A stretch of DNA of 64,000 bases, taken from Edaphocola flava (GTDB lineage: Bacteria > Bacteroidota > Bacteroidia > Chitinophagales > Chitinophagaceae). The stretch is taken from NCBI RefSeq assembly GCF_004118155.1, contig NZ_SAIQ01000001.1, positions 868,001-932,000 of the forward strand. Direction: 5' to 3'. Positions 1-7,560 of the stretch are shown piece by piece (position 1 is the stretch's first letter; each line of letters begins with the position of its first letter). Below the pieces are notes generated by a model that was not told the DNA's origin, did not search any database, and was given only the letters and a program-made list of their open reading frames with translations. A program made the position numbers and the translations under genes.

Positions 1-393
1 GGTGACATGGCCGGTGGGCTTGCCGTGCTGGGAGATGTATACAAAATGCAGGTGTACGCCCTGGCGCGATACATCAATCGCGACAGAGAGATCATACCGG
101 AACATATCATTACCAAAGCCCCTTCTGCAGAGCTGCGCCCGGGACAAAAGGACAGCGACAGCCTGCCGGACTACCAGGTACTCGACAGCATTATATACCA
201 GTATGTAGAACGCCGTCAGAGCCCGCAGAACATTACCGGTCAGGGTTATGATCCTGCATTGGTTAAAAGGGTTATTACCATGATCAACCGGAATGAATAT
301 AAGCGCAATCAATTTTGCCCTATCATCAGGGTATCATCCAAATCCTTTGGCATCGGTCGCAGAATACCGATCGTAGGAAAATATTTAGGTTAA
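1..393 (+). CDS. nadE: NAD+ synthetase, C-terminal part (partial at window edge)
   Basis: This is the last 130 residues of a glutamine-dependent NAD+ synthetase; the frame is open from base 1, so the gene starts outside the window. The enzyme amidates deamido-NAD+ to NAD+ with ATP in the cytoplasm. The visible part holds GDMAGGLAVLGDVYK, then KAPSAELRPGQKDSDSLPDY, both conserved in the synthetase domain: the first in the ATP/deamido-NAD pocket, the second in the flexible loop that closes over the substrate. The basic tail with RNEYKRNQFCPIIRVS is typical of the long glutaminase-fused form. The amidotransferase domain itself is not visible. The stop is followed 47 bases later by kynA on the same strand. 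NAD synthesis and tryptophan breakdown meet at quinolinate, but neighbourhood alone does not prove a link. Confidence 0.93.
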   Translation, partial: GDMAGGLAVLGDVYKMQVYALARYINRDREIIPEHIITKAPSAELRPGQKDSDSLPDYQVLDSIIYQYVERRQSPQNITGQGYDPALVKRVITMINRNEYKRNQFCPIIRVSSKSFGIGRRIPIVGKYLG

Positions 394-440
394 AAACATA
401 AACGACAAACCGTAAAAAACGAAGTACAACAATAAAGAAA

Positions 441-1469
441 ATGGATACAAAACAGAGACCACCGGTATATTACAGCGAATATCTGCAACTGGATAAAATC
501 CTGAATGCACAGTTTCCGGAAAGTGCAAAAGAAGGCATAAAGGCAGATGATGAAATGCTGTTTATTATCATTCACCAGGCATATGAACTCTGGTTCAAGC
601 AAATCCTGCACGAGGTCAATATTGTAAGAGAGATCTTCAAACAACCGAACGTACCGGACAACTCTTCCGATATTTTCAATGCTGTATCCCGCCTCAAAAG
701 GGTGATCAAAATAATGGAGATTCTCGTGGCGCAGATCTCTGTACTGGAGACCATGACTCCACTGGACTTCCTGGATTTCAGAGACCTGCTGCGTCCTGCA
801 TCGGGCTTCCAGAGCATACAATTTAAAATTATTGAAGCCCTGCTGGGGCTGGAATATGCAAACCGTTTCGGTCATGAATATTACCTGTCTCAACTGAACG
901 AGGGTGATATTAAAAGAGTAAAAGATGCAGAGCATGAAGTGTCTCTGATTGTATTGCTGAATGGCTGGCTGGAGCGCATGCCTTTTGCCAACCAGGATAA
1001 GTACTGGTCTGAGCATACATTCTGGGATATTTACCGTGCGCAATATGCATCGGGACTATCTCCTAATGAGCAAGCTAACCTGGAAGTATTTGATCAGCTG
1101 TTCATCCAGCCAGAGCGTTATCCGGAAGGTCGCCGCCTGAGTCAGCTGGCTATGAAAAATGCATTGTTCATTATGCTGTACAGGGATTATCCTATGCTGC
1201 ACCTGCCTTTTGAACTGCTGGATCGTTTACTGGAAATAGATGAGCAATTATCGATGTGGCGTTACCGCCATATTCATATGGTACAACGTGCAATCGGTAA
1301 ACGTGTGGGTACAGGAGGCAGCTCTGGTGCCGCTTACCTGAAATCTGCTGCGGAGAGTCATATTATCTTCAAAGAGATTGCAGAGATCAGCTCCTTCCTG
1401 ATGCCTAGAAATGCGTTACCGCAATTACCGGATGTACTGGTTAAGGATCTGAGTTACAATAAAGACTAA
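441..1469 (+). CDS. kynA: Tryptophan 2,3-dioxygenase
   Basis: Haem enzyme that opens the indole ring of L-tryptophan to N-formylkynurenine, the first step of the kynurenine pathway. At 342 residues it is longer than the ~300 of many bacterial homologues. F41 and H45 (FIIIHQAYELWFKQ) line the indole pocket, H277 in WRYRHIHMV is the expected proximal haem ligand, and TGGSSG at 291-296 is the substrate-gating loop. In the segment SGFQSIQFKIIE the position that is Arg in well-studied enzymes (R144 human, R117 Xanthomonas, from memory) is Lys129 (codon AAA at 825-827). No other kynurenine-pathway gene lies beside it in the window. No TAnnTTTG element is evident upstream. Confidence 0.96.
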   Translation: MDTKQRPPVYYSEYLQLDKILNAQFPESAKEGIKADDEMLFIIIHQAYELWFKQILHEVNIVREIFKQPNVPDNSSDIFNAVSRLKRVIKIMEILVAQISVLETMTPLDFLDFRDLLRPASGFQSIQFKIIEALLGLEYANRFGHEYYLSQLNEGDIKRVKDAEHEVSLIVLLNGWLERMPFANQDKYWSEHTFWDIYRAQYASGLSPNEQANLEVFDQLFIQPERYPEGRRLSQLAMKNALFIMLYRDYPMLHLPFELLDRLLEIDEQLSMWRYRHIHMVQRAIGKRVGTGGSSGAAYLKSAAESHIIFKEIAEISSFLMPRNALPQLPDVLVKDLSYNKD

Positions 1470-1560
1470 GCTTAGTTAATTAATTGTAATTAATGCTTCC
1501 GTATCTGTTTGGATGATATAAATGCAGTACATTAGTACACACATAAAAAAACAGTACATT

Positions 1561-2142
1561 ATGAATATCTCTGAATTATTAAACAGTGCTACCGGCCAAC
1601 AAATCGTATCTCAGGTTTCTGAACGATTTGGTCTGGATCAGCAACAGGCAGGCGCTGCAGTGCAGTCCGCCATTCCTATGATCCTGGGTGGTCTGGGTCG
1701 CAACTCACAAACCCCGGAAGGTGCTGCTGCACTGAGCCAGGCATTGGACAACAAACATGATGGTAGTATACTGGATAATATCCAGGGATTTTTTGGAAAC
1801 AGCGATGCCGCTGAACAGGACGGCAATGGTATCCTGGGACATATCTTTGGCAACCAGGTTTCTGAAGTGAATAATGGTGTGGCACAGTCTTCCGGCATCA
1901 GCCTGGCTAAGATAGGACCGATTGTAGCTATGCTCGCACCTATTGTAATGGGTTATCTGAGTAAACAGAAACAACAGAATAATGTATCAAACTCCGGCGG
2001 TCTGGGTGACCTGATCGGTGGCTTAACCGGCGGCGGACAAGGTTCCAAAGGCGGACTGATAGACATGGTATCCGGCTTCCTGGATAAAAACAAGGATGGC
2101 AATATGCTGGACGATATCATGGGTATGTTCGGTAAGAAATAA
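1561..2142 (+). CDS. DUF937 domain protein
   Basis: Protein of 193 residues with a DUF937-type N-terminal half: NISELLNSATGQQIVSQVSERFG, then an Ala/Gly-rich region with repeated GG and the phrase KHDGSILDNIQGFFG. The family's function is unknown. No classical signal peptide; a hydrophobic stretch near residues 117-132 (AKIGPIVAMLAPIVMGYLS) could be one membrane helix or a packed core helix. The start at 1561 was preferred over an in-frame ATG at 1522 because family members begin at the MNI-LL helix. The C-terminus, DDIMGMFGKK, resembles that of the 74-aa protein at 7163. A long perfect palindrome follows the stop, so it is probably monocistronic. Confidence 0.8.
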   Translation: MNISELLNSATGQQIVSQVSERFGLDQQQAGAAVQSAIPMILGGLGRNSQTPEGAAALSQALDNKHDGSILDNIQGFFGNSDAAEQDGNGILGHIFGNQVSEVNNGVAQSSGISLAKIGPIVAMLAPIVMGYLSKQKQQNNVSNSGGLGDLIGGLTGGGQGSKGGLIDMVSGFLDKNKDGNMLDDIMGMFGKK

Positions 2143-2166
2143 GTGAAATTTTAAATTGTGATTGAA

Positions 2167-2214
2167 TATTAACTAACAGGGCATCCTTCATGAAGGATGC
2201 CCTGTTAGTTAATA
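2167..2214. terminator. Perfect palindromic terminator
   Basis: A 48-base perfect palindrome (24-base arms centred at 2190/2191), GC-rich in the middle and A/T at both edges, lies 24 bases after the DUF937 stop. The symmetry lets it act as an intrinsic terminator on either strand. The next gene has its own -7 element at 2238, which supports a transcription break here. Confidence 0.85.
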
Positions 2215-2237
2215 ACACTTTTATGTAAGCTTATTTA

Positions 2238-2245
2238 TATATTTG
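2238..2245 (+). promoter_or_regulatory. -7 element for the 2251 gene
   Basis: TATATTTG matches the Bacteroidota -7 consensus TAnnTTTG. Its last base is 5 bases before the ATG at 2251, so the transcript would begin at or next to the start codon. I see no convincing -33 TTTG at the usual spacing. Confidence 0.6.
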
Positions 2246-2250
2246 TCTCT

Positions 2251-2709
2251 ATGAAAAAGATAGAGCCGATACTCATTACCCTCGTATTTACAGGTGTTGT
2301 TTTAAAACAATTTCATATTGCCGGTCATGCTACTATTATTACCCTAAGTATATTGATATTAGCATTCATATATATGATATTTGGCTTTGCCTTATTTAAC
2401 GATATCCGATTACGGGATATTTTCAAAAAATCAGCCTATCAGCAATTAAATGTTTGGCGTATAATTGGAAGTGTATTCCTGGGTCTGACCTTAAGTACAT
2501 CAGTTGTAGCCATTTTGTTTGGACTACAGGATATGCCAGGGAAAGAATATATGTTATTAATTAGTATGTTAGAACTGGCGCCGGCATTTCTTGTGGTCTT
2601 GTTCAAAACGATACAGCACAAATCAAGTTTTTATATTAAAGTACTTTCAAGGGTATCAGCGGTAATAATTCTTATTGCCCTACTATGGCAATATCCCGGT
2701 ATACTATAA
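2251..2709 (+). CDS. Unknown small membrane protein (four predicted helices)
   Basis: Not recognised. The 152-residue product has about four hydrophobic segments, near residues 5-20, 26-50, 69-88 and 98-118, plus a last one around 130-147, with short charged loops (NDIRLRDIFKK, KTIQHKSSFYIK). No catalytic motif is visible. It has its own -7 element and stops 14 bases before the TatD-like gene, so the two may share a transcript. The reading frame is A/T-richer than the genes around it, which is common for small membrane proteins. It could also be a poorly conserved lineage-specific gene; the frame is clean and the start lies properly behind a promoter, so I accept it as real. Confidence 0.65.
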   Translation: MKKIEPILITLVFTGVVLKQFHIAGHATIITLSILILAFIYMIFGFALFNDIRLRDIFKKSAYQQLNVWRIIGSVFLGLTLSTSVVAILFGLQDMPGKEYMLLISMLELAPAFLVVLFKTIQHKSSFYIKVLSRVSAVIILIALLWQYPGIL

Positions 2710-2723
2710 TCTTTTCCTATATT

Positions 2724-3344
2724 ATGCGCAACATTCATACCCATATTGTTCATCCCCTGGAGGAAGAGGTTGTCAGCCTTTACGAAAATTTTCCTCAATG
2801 CCTGGATCTGTCTTCCTGCAGCCTGGGCCTGCATCCATGGTATCTGGAACAGGCAGAGCGAGACTGGGAGGTGCTGCAGCAGTATGCAACATACTCACAT
2901 GTAATGGCTATTGGTGAATGCGGACTGGATAAGGTCTGCGGTACTCCCTGGGAGCGGCAACAGCAGTATTTTCAATTGCAGATAGGATTGGCCAACCGCC
3001 TAAACAAACCATTAATCATTCATTGTGTAAAGGCATATGCCGAATGCATGGCGGAACTACAGGCCGCCAAAGTGCCAGTGGTCTTTCACGGTTTTAATAA
3101 ATCTATAGAAACGGCACAAATGCTGCTGAGTAAGGGCTACTATCTTTCCTTCGGACATAGCCTGTTCCGGGAGGGCTATGGAGACATTCTGAAGCGGGTA
3201 CCACCGGAGCGCATTTTCCTGGAAACAGACGATAAAACGGACATTTCTATCGAAGATGTATATAAAAGAGCGGCAGAATTGCTCAATTTTCCATTAGATG
3301 CGCTTATTTTGCAGCTGGAAAAAAATTATCAAAATATTTTATAG
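2724..3344 (+). CDS. TatD family metal-dependent hydrolase
   Basis: TIM-barrel metallohydrolase of 206 residues, related to TatD DNases. It starts NIHTHI, giving the HxH metal pair. Then come GLHPWYLEQ, the conserved AIGECGLDK (Glu ligand), IIHCVKA (His), VVFHGFN and the C-terminal ETDD Asp. TatD proteins are 3'-5' exonucleases or general phosphodiesterases; the exact substrate is unknown. It is about 50 residues shorter than E. coli TatD (~260), as is usual for the compact Bacteroidota version. ATG 2724 was chosen over an upstream start at 2685 because the HxH motif normally lies within the first ten residues. It is followed after 2 bases by tcdA. Confidence 0.88.
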   Translation: MRNIHTHIVHPLEEEVVSLYENFPQCLDLSSCSLGLHPWYLEQAERDWEVLQQYATYSHVMAIGECGLDKVCGTPWERQQQYFQLQIGLANRLNKPLIIHCVKAYAECMAELQAAKVPVVFHGFNKSIETAQMLLSKGYYLSFGHSLFREGYGDILKRVPPERIFLETDDKTDISIEDVYKRAAELLNFPLDALILQLEKNYQNIL

Positions 3345-3346
3345 GT

Positions 3347-4069
3347 ATGCAGGATAAAAGTTGGTTGTCGAGAACGACCTTACTTATTGGGGAAGAGGCT
3401 TTAGATAAGCTGGTGAACAGCCATGTTATGGTAGTAGGTCTTGGTGGTGTAGGTTCTTATGCTGCTGAATTTATATGCCGTGCTGGTGTAGGTAAGATGA
3501 CCATTATTGATGGTGATGTGGTAGACCCGACCAATCGTAACCGCCAGCTGCCGGCCCTGGCCACCAATCATGGTGTATCGAAAGCCGATATTATGGCGGA
3601 GCGCCTTAAGGCGATCAACCCCGAACTGGAGCTGATCGTTGTAAAAGAATTTATTACTCCTGAGCGTGTTGAGGAACTGCTGGATACTAATCCGGACTAT
3701 GTGATCGACGCGATTGACAGCTTTACGCCAAAGACTACTTTTATGCGTATAGCCCATAACCGTAATATCCGGTTTGTGAGTTCTATGGGTGCCGGTGGAA
3801 AGGTAGATCCTACCCGACTGAAGGTGACGGAATTGTCTAAAACATACAACTGTCCCTTTGCTATGAAAGTGCGCAAAAGAATGCGCAAATACGGTGTGAA
3901 CGGAAAAGGCGTTACGGTTGTTTTTTCAGATGAAATGCCGATAGAGGAATCACTGATGATGACCGATGGCAGTAACTTTAAGAAGTCATTCTACGGTACG
4001 ATTTCATATGTACCGGCAGCATTTGGCGGCGCTGTTGCTTCCGTTGCGATCAGAGAACTGATGAAGTAA
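3347..4069 (+). CDS. tcdA: tRNA threonylcarbamoyladenosine dehydratase TcdA
   Basis: E1-like enzyme of 240 residues that cyclises t6A37 of ANN-decoding tRNAs to ct6A using ATP. The ThiF/MoeB-type Rossmann core shows VVGLGGVGSYAAEFICRAG at about residues 27-45. The acidic IIDGDVVDPTNRNRQLPA follows, then VSKADIMAERLKAINPE and the DAIDSFTPKT strand. The C-terminal FGGAVASVAIREL helix is typical of the TcdA/YgdL subgroup rather than of ThiF or MoeB, and the zinc-binding Cys pairs of ThiF/MoeB are absent. It lies 2 bases after the TatD-like gene, suggesting translational coupling. Confidence 0.93.
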   Translation: MQDKSWLSRTTLLIGEEALDKLVNSHVMVVGLGGVGSYAAEFICRAGVGKMTIIDGDVVDPTNRNRQLPALATNHGVSKADIMAERLKAINPELELIVVKEFITPERVEELLDTNPDYVIDAIDSFTPKTTFMRIAHNRNIRFVSSMGAGGKVDPTRLKVTELSKTYNCPFAMKVRKRMRKYGVNGKGVTVVFSDEMPIEESLMMTDGSNFKKSFYGTISYVPAAFGGAVASVAIRELMK

Positions 4070-4088
4070 CAATTAGCGGGGTATTGTG

Positions 4089-4096
4089 TACCTTTG
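4089..4096 (+). promoter_or_regulatory. -7 element for asnS
   Basis: TACCTTTG fits TAnnTTTG exactly. A possible TTG start for asnS at 4094 falls inside this element, so that start cannot be on the transcript. The element therefore argues for the GTG start at 4133, with a leader of about 30 bases. Confidence 0.65.
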
Positions 4097-4132
4097 CCCC
4101 ACATTTATTTTATATATAAAATTTCCGCAATC

Positions 4133-5563
4133 GTGAGAACGAAAATTAAAGACATTTTAAACAGCGAATCATTAGATTATACGGTAAACATTAAAGGATG
4201 GGTACGCTCTTTCCGCAATAACCAGTTTATTGCGCTGAATGACGGATCTACTATTCATAATATCCAGATCGTGATTAATCCGGAGCAGGCTGATGAAGCC
4301 GTACTGAAAAATATTCAGACTGGTGCGTCCATGAATATTAACGGTAAGGTTATCGCCTCTCAGGGTAAAGGACAGCGTGTAGAGATCGTTGCGGAAAATT
4401 TTGAAGTTTTAGGCACCTGTAATCCGGAAGAGTTTCCGTTACAAGCCAAGAACAGACCTAGCCTGGAATACCTGAGAGAAATTGCACATCTGCGTTTCCG
4501 TACCAATGTATTCGGTGCGGTATTCCGCGTACGCCACAGCATTGCTTATGCTATCCATAAATTTTTTAATGATAAAGGTTTTGTATACCTGCACACCCCT
4601 ATCGTAACGGCTTCTGATGCCGAAGGCGCAGGTGAGATGTTCCGTGTAACCACACTGCCGTTTGACAATCCTCCGCGACTGGAGAATGGAGAAATCGACT
4701 TTACGGAAGACTTCTTTGGCAAAAGCACTAACCTGACCGTAAGTGGTCAGCTGGAAGCGGAACTGGCAGCGATGTCATTCGGTGAAGTATACACTTTCGG
4801 CCCTACGTTCCGTGCAGAAAACTCTAATACTACACGCCACCTGGCTGAGTTCTGGATGGTGGAGCCAGAGGTTGCGTTCAACGATCTGAAAGATAACATG
4901 AACCTTGCTGAGGAATTCATTCAATATATCATCAGGTATGTGCTGGAGCACAATATGGATGATCTGCAATTTCTGGAAGAAAGACTGGCGAATGAAGAAA
5001 AGCAGAAACCGGCAAATGAGCGCAGTGAAATGAGCCTGCTGGAGAAGCTGAACTTCGTTATCAATAATCAATTCGAGCGCATTACGTATACCGAGGCGAT
5101 CGACATCCTGCTGCAATCAAAACCATACCAGAAGAAACAATTCAAATATGATGTTTCCTGGGGTATAGACCTGCAGAGTGAGCATGAGCGCTTCCTGGTA
5201 GAAAAACACTTTAAAAAACCAGTTATCGTTACCGATTACCCTAAAGATATCAAGGCCTTCTACATGCGCCAGAATGATGATGGCAAAACCGTTGCGGCTA
5301 TGGATATCCTGGCACCGGGTATTGGCGAAATCGTCGGCGGTTCTCAGCGTGAAGAGCGCCTGGAACTGTTGGAAAAACGCATGGAAGAGATGGACATCCC
5401 TACTGAAGAAATGTACTGGTACCTGGACAGCAGACGCTTTGGTACGGCACCACATGCCGGTTTCGGACTGGGCTTTGAGCGTATGGTATTGTTCATCACC
5501 GGTATGACCAACATCCGTGACGTAATTCCTTTCCCGCGTACACCTAAGAACGCAGCGTTCTAA
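4133..5563 (+). CDS. asnS: Asparaginyl-tRNA synthetase
   Basis: Class IIb synthetase of 476 residues that charges tRNA-Asn. The N-terminal OB fold ([21 protein letters not shown]) reads the anticodon. Motif 2 appears as [21 protein letters not shown] and motif 3 as [16 protein letters not shown], with the AsnRS-typical [14 protein letters not shown] in between. The internal region around [16 protein letters not shown] is the insertion usual for this subgroup. The frame is open upstream to a TTG at 4094, but that codon lies in the promoter, so the GTG at 4133 (product starts VRTKIKDIL) is preferred. The ends of the ORF match the family's usual length of about 465-480. Confidence 0.95.
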   Translation: MRTKIKDILNSESLDYTVNIKGWVRSFRNNQFIALNDGSTIHNIQIVINPEQADEAVLKNIQTGASMNINGKVIASQGKGQRVEIVAENFEVLGTCNPEEFPLQAKNRPSLEYLREIAHLRFRTNVFGAVFRVRHSIAYAIHKFFNDKGFVYLHTPIVTASDAEGAGEMFRVTTLPFDNPPRLENGEIDFTEDFFGKSTNLTVSGQLEAELAAMSFGEVYTFGPTFRAENSNTTRHLAEFWMVEPEVAFNDLKDNMNLAEEFIQYIIRYVLEHNMDDLQFLEERLANEEKQKPANERSEMSLLEKLNFVINNQFERITYTEAIDILLQSKPYQKKQFKYDVSWGIDLQSEHERFLVEKHFKKPVIVTDYPKDIKAFYMRQNDDGKTVAAMDILAPGIGEIVGGSQREERLELLEKRMEEMDIPTEEMYWYLDSRRFGTAPHAGFGLGFERMVLFITGMTNIRDVIPFPRTPKNAAF

Positions 5564-5590
5564 GGTACCGGCCTAAAAAGACATTAATAA

Positions 5591-6586
5591 ATGGACATAT
5601 CCTTATCCTTAATTGTACCTGTGTACAACAGGCCTCAAGAGGTAGAAGAATTATTAAACAGCCTGAGCCATCAGAGCAATAAGCATTTCGAAGTGCTTAT
5701 TGTGGAAGATGGCTCTTCTGTGCCTTGTAGCGATGTGGTGGCCAAATATGCGCCTGTACTGGATGTCAGCTATTACAATAAGCCGAACTCCGGCCCTGGT
5801 CAGAGCCGTAACTATGGGGCAGAAAGAGCGAAAGGTAATTACCTTGTATTCCTGGATTCTGATTGCGTCATTCCACCAGACTATATCAAGGCCGTGCTGG
5901 ATTCTTTAAACAATCAGTATGTAGATGCATTTGGCGGTCCGGATGCGGCCCATGAAGATTTTACGGATTTTCAGAAAGCCATCAATTACTCCATGACATC
6001 TATTATTACAACAGGTGGCATTCGTGGTGGCGGGGAGAAAATGGATAAATTTTTTCCCAGGAGCTTTAATATGGGTTACTCCAAAGAAGTATTCGAGCGT
6101 ACCGGGGGCTTTGCTAAAATCCGTTTTGGCGAAGATATTGATATGAGTATCCGTATCCTGTCCAACGGATTCAAAACAAGATTGATCAGGGAAGCATTTG
6201 TATACCATAAAAGACGCAGCACGTTCAAACAGTTTTTCAAACAGGTACATAACTCCGGCATTGCCCGCATCAACCTGCAGAAAAGACATCCGGGTACGCT
6301 GAAGCTGGTACATACCTTACCGGCTCTATTTACCCTCGGATTTCTGGCCTGTCTTATCGGTGCCATATGGTGCCCCTATTTGTTACTGCCTTTAGTACTG
6401 TTTTTTGTGATTGTATTCCTGGATGCCACACGCAGTACCAAAAGTGTACGTATCGGATGGCTGGCTATGGGTGTAAGCTGGATGCAGCTCGTGGGCTATG
6501 GCAGTGGTTTCATCATCGCCTTTATCCGCCGCAATATCCTGGGTCAGGGGGAATATGCATCTTTCGAAAAAACATTTTACTCTTAA
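5591..6586 (+). CDS. Glycosyltransferase family 2, membrane-anchored
   Basis: Protein of 331 residues with an N-terminal GT-A domain: SLIVPVYNRPQEVEELLNSL, VEDGSS (nucleotide-binding Asp), GPGQSRNYGAERAKG and the FLDSDCVIP metal-binding DxD-type motif near residue 94. FGEDIDMSIRI is the C-terminal acceptor-side ED motif. Two or three hydrophobic segments follow residue 240 (LPALFTLGFLACLIGAIW, LLLPLVLFFVIVFLD, GSGFIIAFI), so the catalytic domain faces the cytoplasm from the inner membrane. The likely substrate is a nucleotide sugar used for a cell-surface glycan; the acceptor cannot be told. Its end lies 16 bases before hemJ. Confidence 0.9.
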   Translation: MDISLSLIVPVYNRPQEVEELLNSLSHQSNKHFEVLIVEDGSSVPCSDVVAKYAPVLDVSYYNKPNSGPGQSRNYGAERAKGNYLVFLDSDCVIPPDYIKAVLDSLNNQYVDAFGGPDAAHEDFTDFQKAINYSMTSIITTGGIRGGGEKMDKFFPRSFNMGYSKEVFERTGGFAKIRFGEDIDMSIRILSNGFKTRLIREAFVYHKRRSTFKQFFKQVHNSGIARINLQKRHPGTLKLVHTLPALFTLGFLACLIGAIWCPYLLLPLVLFFVIVFLDATRSTKSVRIGWLAMGVSWMQLVGYGSGFIIAFIRRNILGQGEYASFEKTFYS

Positions 6587-6602
6587 AGCGTCCCCATTTT
6601 CT

Positions 6603-7151
6603 ATGCTTTATATAAAAGCTTTACATATCATATTTGTAGTGACCTGGTTTGCGGGCATATTTTACATGCCACGCCTGTTTATCTACAATACCGAGGCACA
6701 GGGCAGAGCAGATCTTTCCGCAGAAAGTAAAGGTGTATTGACCCAGCAATTTCAGATCATGATGAAGCGTCTGTGGCGCGGCATTACCATTCCCTCTGCC
6801 GTACTGACGGCCATTTTCGGTCCCTTAACAATGTATCGTTTCGGTTACTTCAGCTCGGTGCCTTCATGGCTCTGGGTCAAGCTGGGCTTCGTCATAGCGC
6901 TCTATATTTATTTCTTCTTTCTGCATGGTATTTTTAAACAGCAGATGCAGGGTATATATAAGCACAGCTCTATGCAGTTAAGGATCTGGAATGAAGTGGC
7001 GACTATTTTCCTGGTCGTGATCGTATTCCTGGTATCGGTAAAAGATAGCATGAGCTGGATCTATGGCCTTATTGGTCTTATAGTATTTGTAGTAGCACTG
7101 ATGAGTGCGATACGTGTTTATAAAGTCATTCGTAGTAAAAAACAATCTTAA
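6603..7151 (+). CDS. hemJ: Protoporphyrinogen IX oxidase HemJ
   Basis: Integral membrane protein of 182 residues in the UPF0093/HemJ family, which oxidises protoporphyrinogen IX to protoporphyrin IX in haem synthesis. The N-terminus YIKALHIIFVVTWFAGIFYMPRLFIY carries the conserved His and the W-F-x-G-x-F-Y-x-P-R-L signature. Four to five transmembrane helices follow, with the conserved LWVKLGFV and FLHGIF elements. The frame is open back to 6498 inside the glycosyltransferase gene, but the family begins at MLYIKA, so ATG 6603 was used; it leaves 16 bases after the upstream stop. hemW, a haem-chaperone-like radical SAM gene, lies about 5 kb away. Confidence 0.93.
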   Translation: MLYIKALHIIFVVTWFAGIFYMPRLFIYNTEAQGRADLSAESKGVLTQQFQIMMKRLWRGITIPSAVLTAIFGPLTMYRFGYFSSVPSWLWVKLGFVIALYIYFFFLHGIFKQQMQGIYKHSSMQLRIWNEVATIFLVVIVFLVSVKDSMSWIYGLIGLIVFVVALMSAIRVYKVIRSKKQS

Positions 7152-7162
7152 AAATATAAGTA

Positions 7163-7387
7163 ATGGAACAATTAGTAAAAGAATTAGTGGAGAAAGCTAA
7201 CCTGACTGAAGAGCAGGCTGCCAAAGCAACTGAAGTTATGGTCGCTTTTGTAAAATCAAAAGTACCGCCGATGTTTCAGGATAAAGTCGATGATATGATT
7301 GCCGGTAAATTTGATATGGGTTCTATTGCCAGCATGCTGGGAGGAAGTCCCCTGGATATGCTGAAAGGGATGTTTGGTAAGAAATAA
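7163..7387 (+). CDS. Small 74-aa helical protein, function unknown
   Basis: A 74-residue protein starting 11 bases after hemJ. The first half is an amphipathic helix pair (EQLVKELVEKANLTEEQAAKA). The second half ends in a Met/Gly-rich tail, GGSPLDMLKGMFGKK. The first half resembles DUF2780-like sequences (an LTEEQAA helix start) but I cannot assign a family. The last residues GMFGKK equal those of the DUF937 protein at 1561, although the rest does not align. No signal peptide. A long palindromic terminator follows, so it closes the run of plus-strand genes. Confidence 0.72.
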   Translation: MEQLVKELVEKANLTEEQAAKATEVMVAFVKSKVPPMFQDKVDDMIAGKFDMGSIASMLGGSPLDMLKGMFGKK

Positions 7388-7397
7388 TTTTCAAAAG

Positions 7398-7443
7398 TAA
7401 AAAGGAATGGGTTGCAGCATATGCTGCAACCCATTCCTTTTTA
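7398..7443. terminator. Perfect palindromic terminator
   Basis: Arms of 23 bases, centred at 7420/7421, with an A-rich left and T-rich right flank. It begins 11 bases after the 74-aa gene stops. Being symmetric, it could also stop transcription arriving from the minus-strand M28 peptidase gene. Confidence 0.88.
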
Positions 7444-7481
7444 TAATAAATAAAATAACTATCCGCTATAAGCAACCTTTT

Positions 7482-7529
7482 TATTCGTCCTTTTGTCCGG
7501 CAACAAAAGGACCAAAAATGCCTTTGTTT
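7482..7529 (-). repeat. Short inverted copy of the 47.95-kb hairpin repeat
   Basis: The reverse complement of this 48-base segment equals 47946..47993 except for one base (position 7518). It contains a hairpin with 10-base arms (7487..7496 and 7503..7512) around a 6-base loop. It sits between the palindromic terminator and the M28 peptidase stop. See the entry at 47606. Confidence 0.85.
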
Positions 7530-7560
7530 CCTTTAAGTGGATGCTCAGTATAAATAATAT

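Noticed and set aside
390-1043. 217-codon minus-strand frame opposite kynA
   Set aside because: Antisense shadow of kynA, high in Cys and His with no motif.
6498-6602. Longer N-terminus for hemJ inside the glycosyltransferase gene
   Set aside because: The HemJ family starts at MLYIKA; the extension has no homology and overlaps another coding frame.
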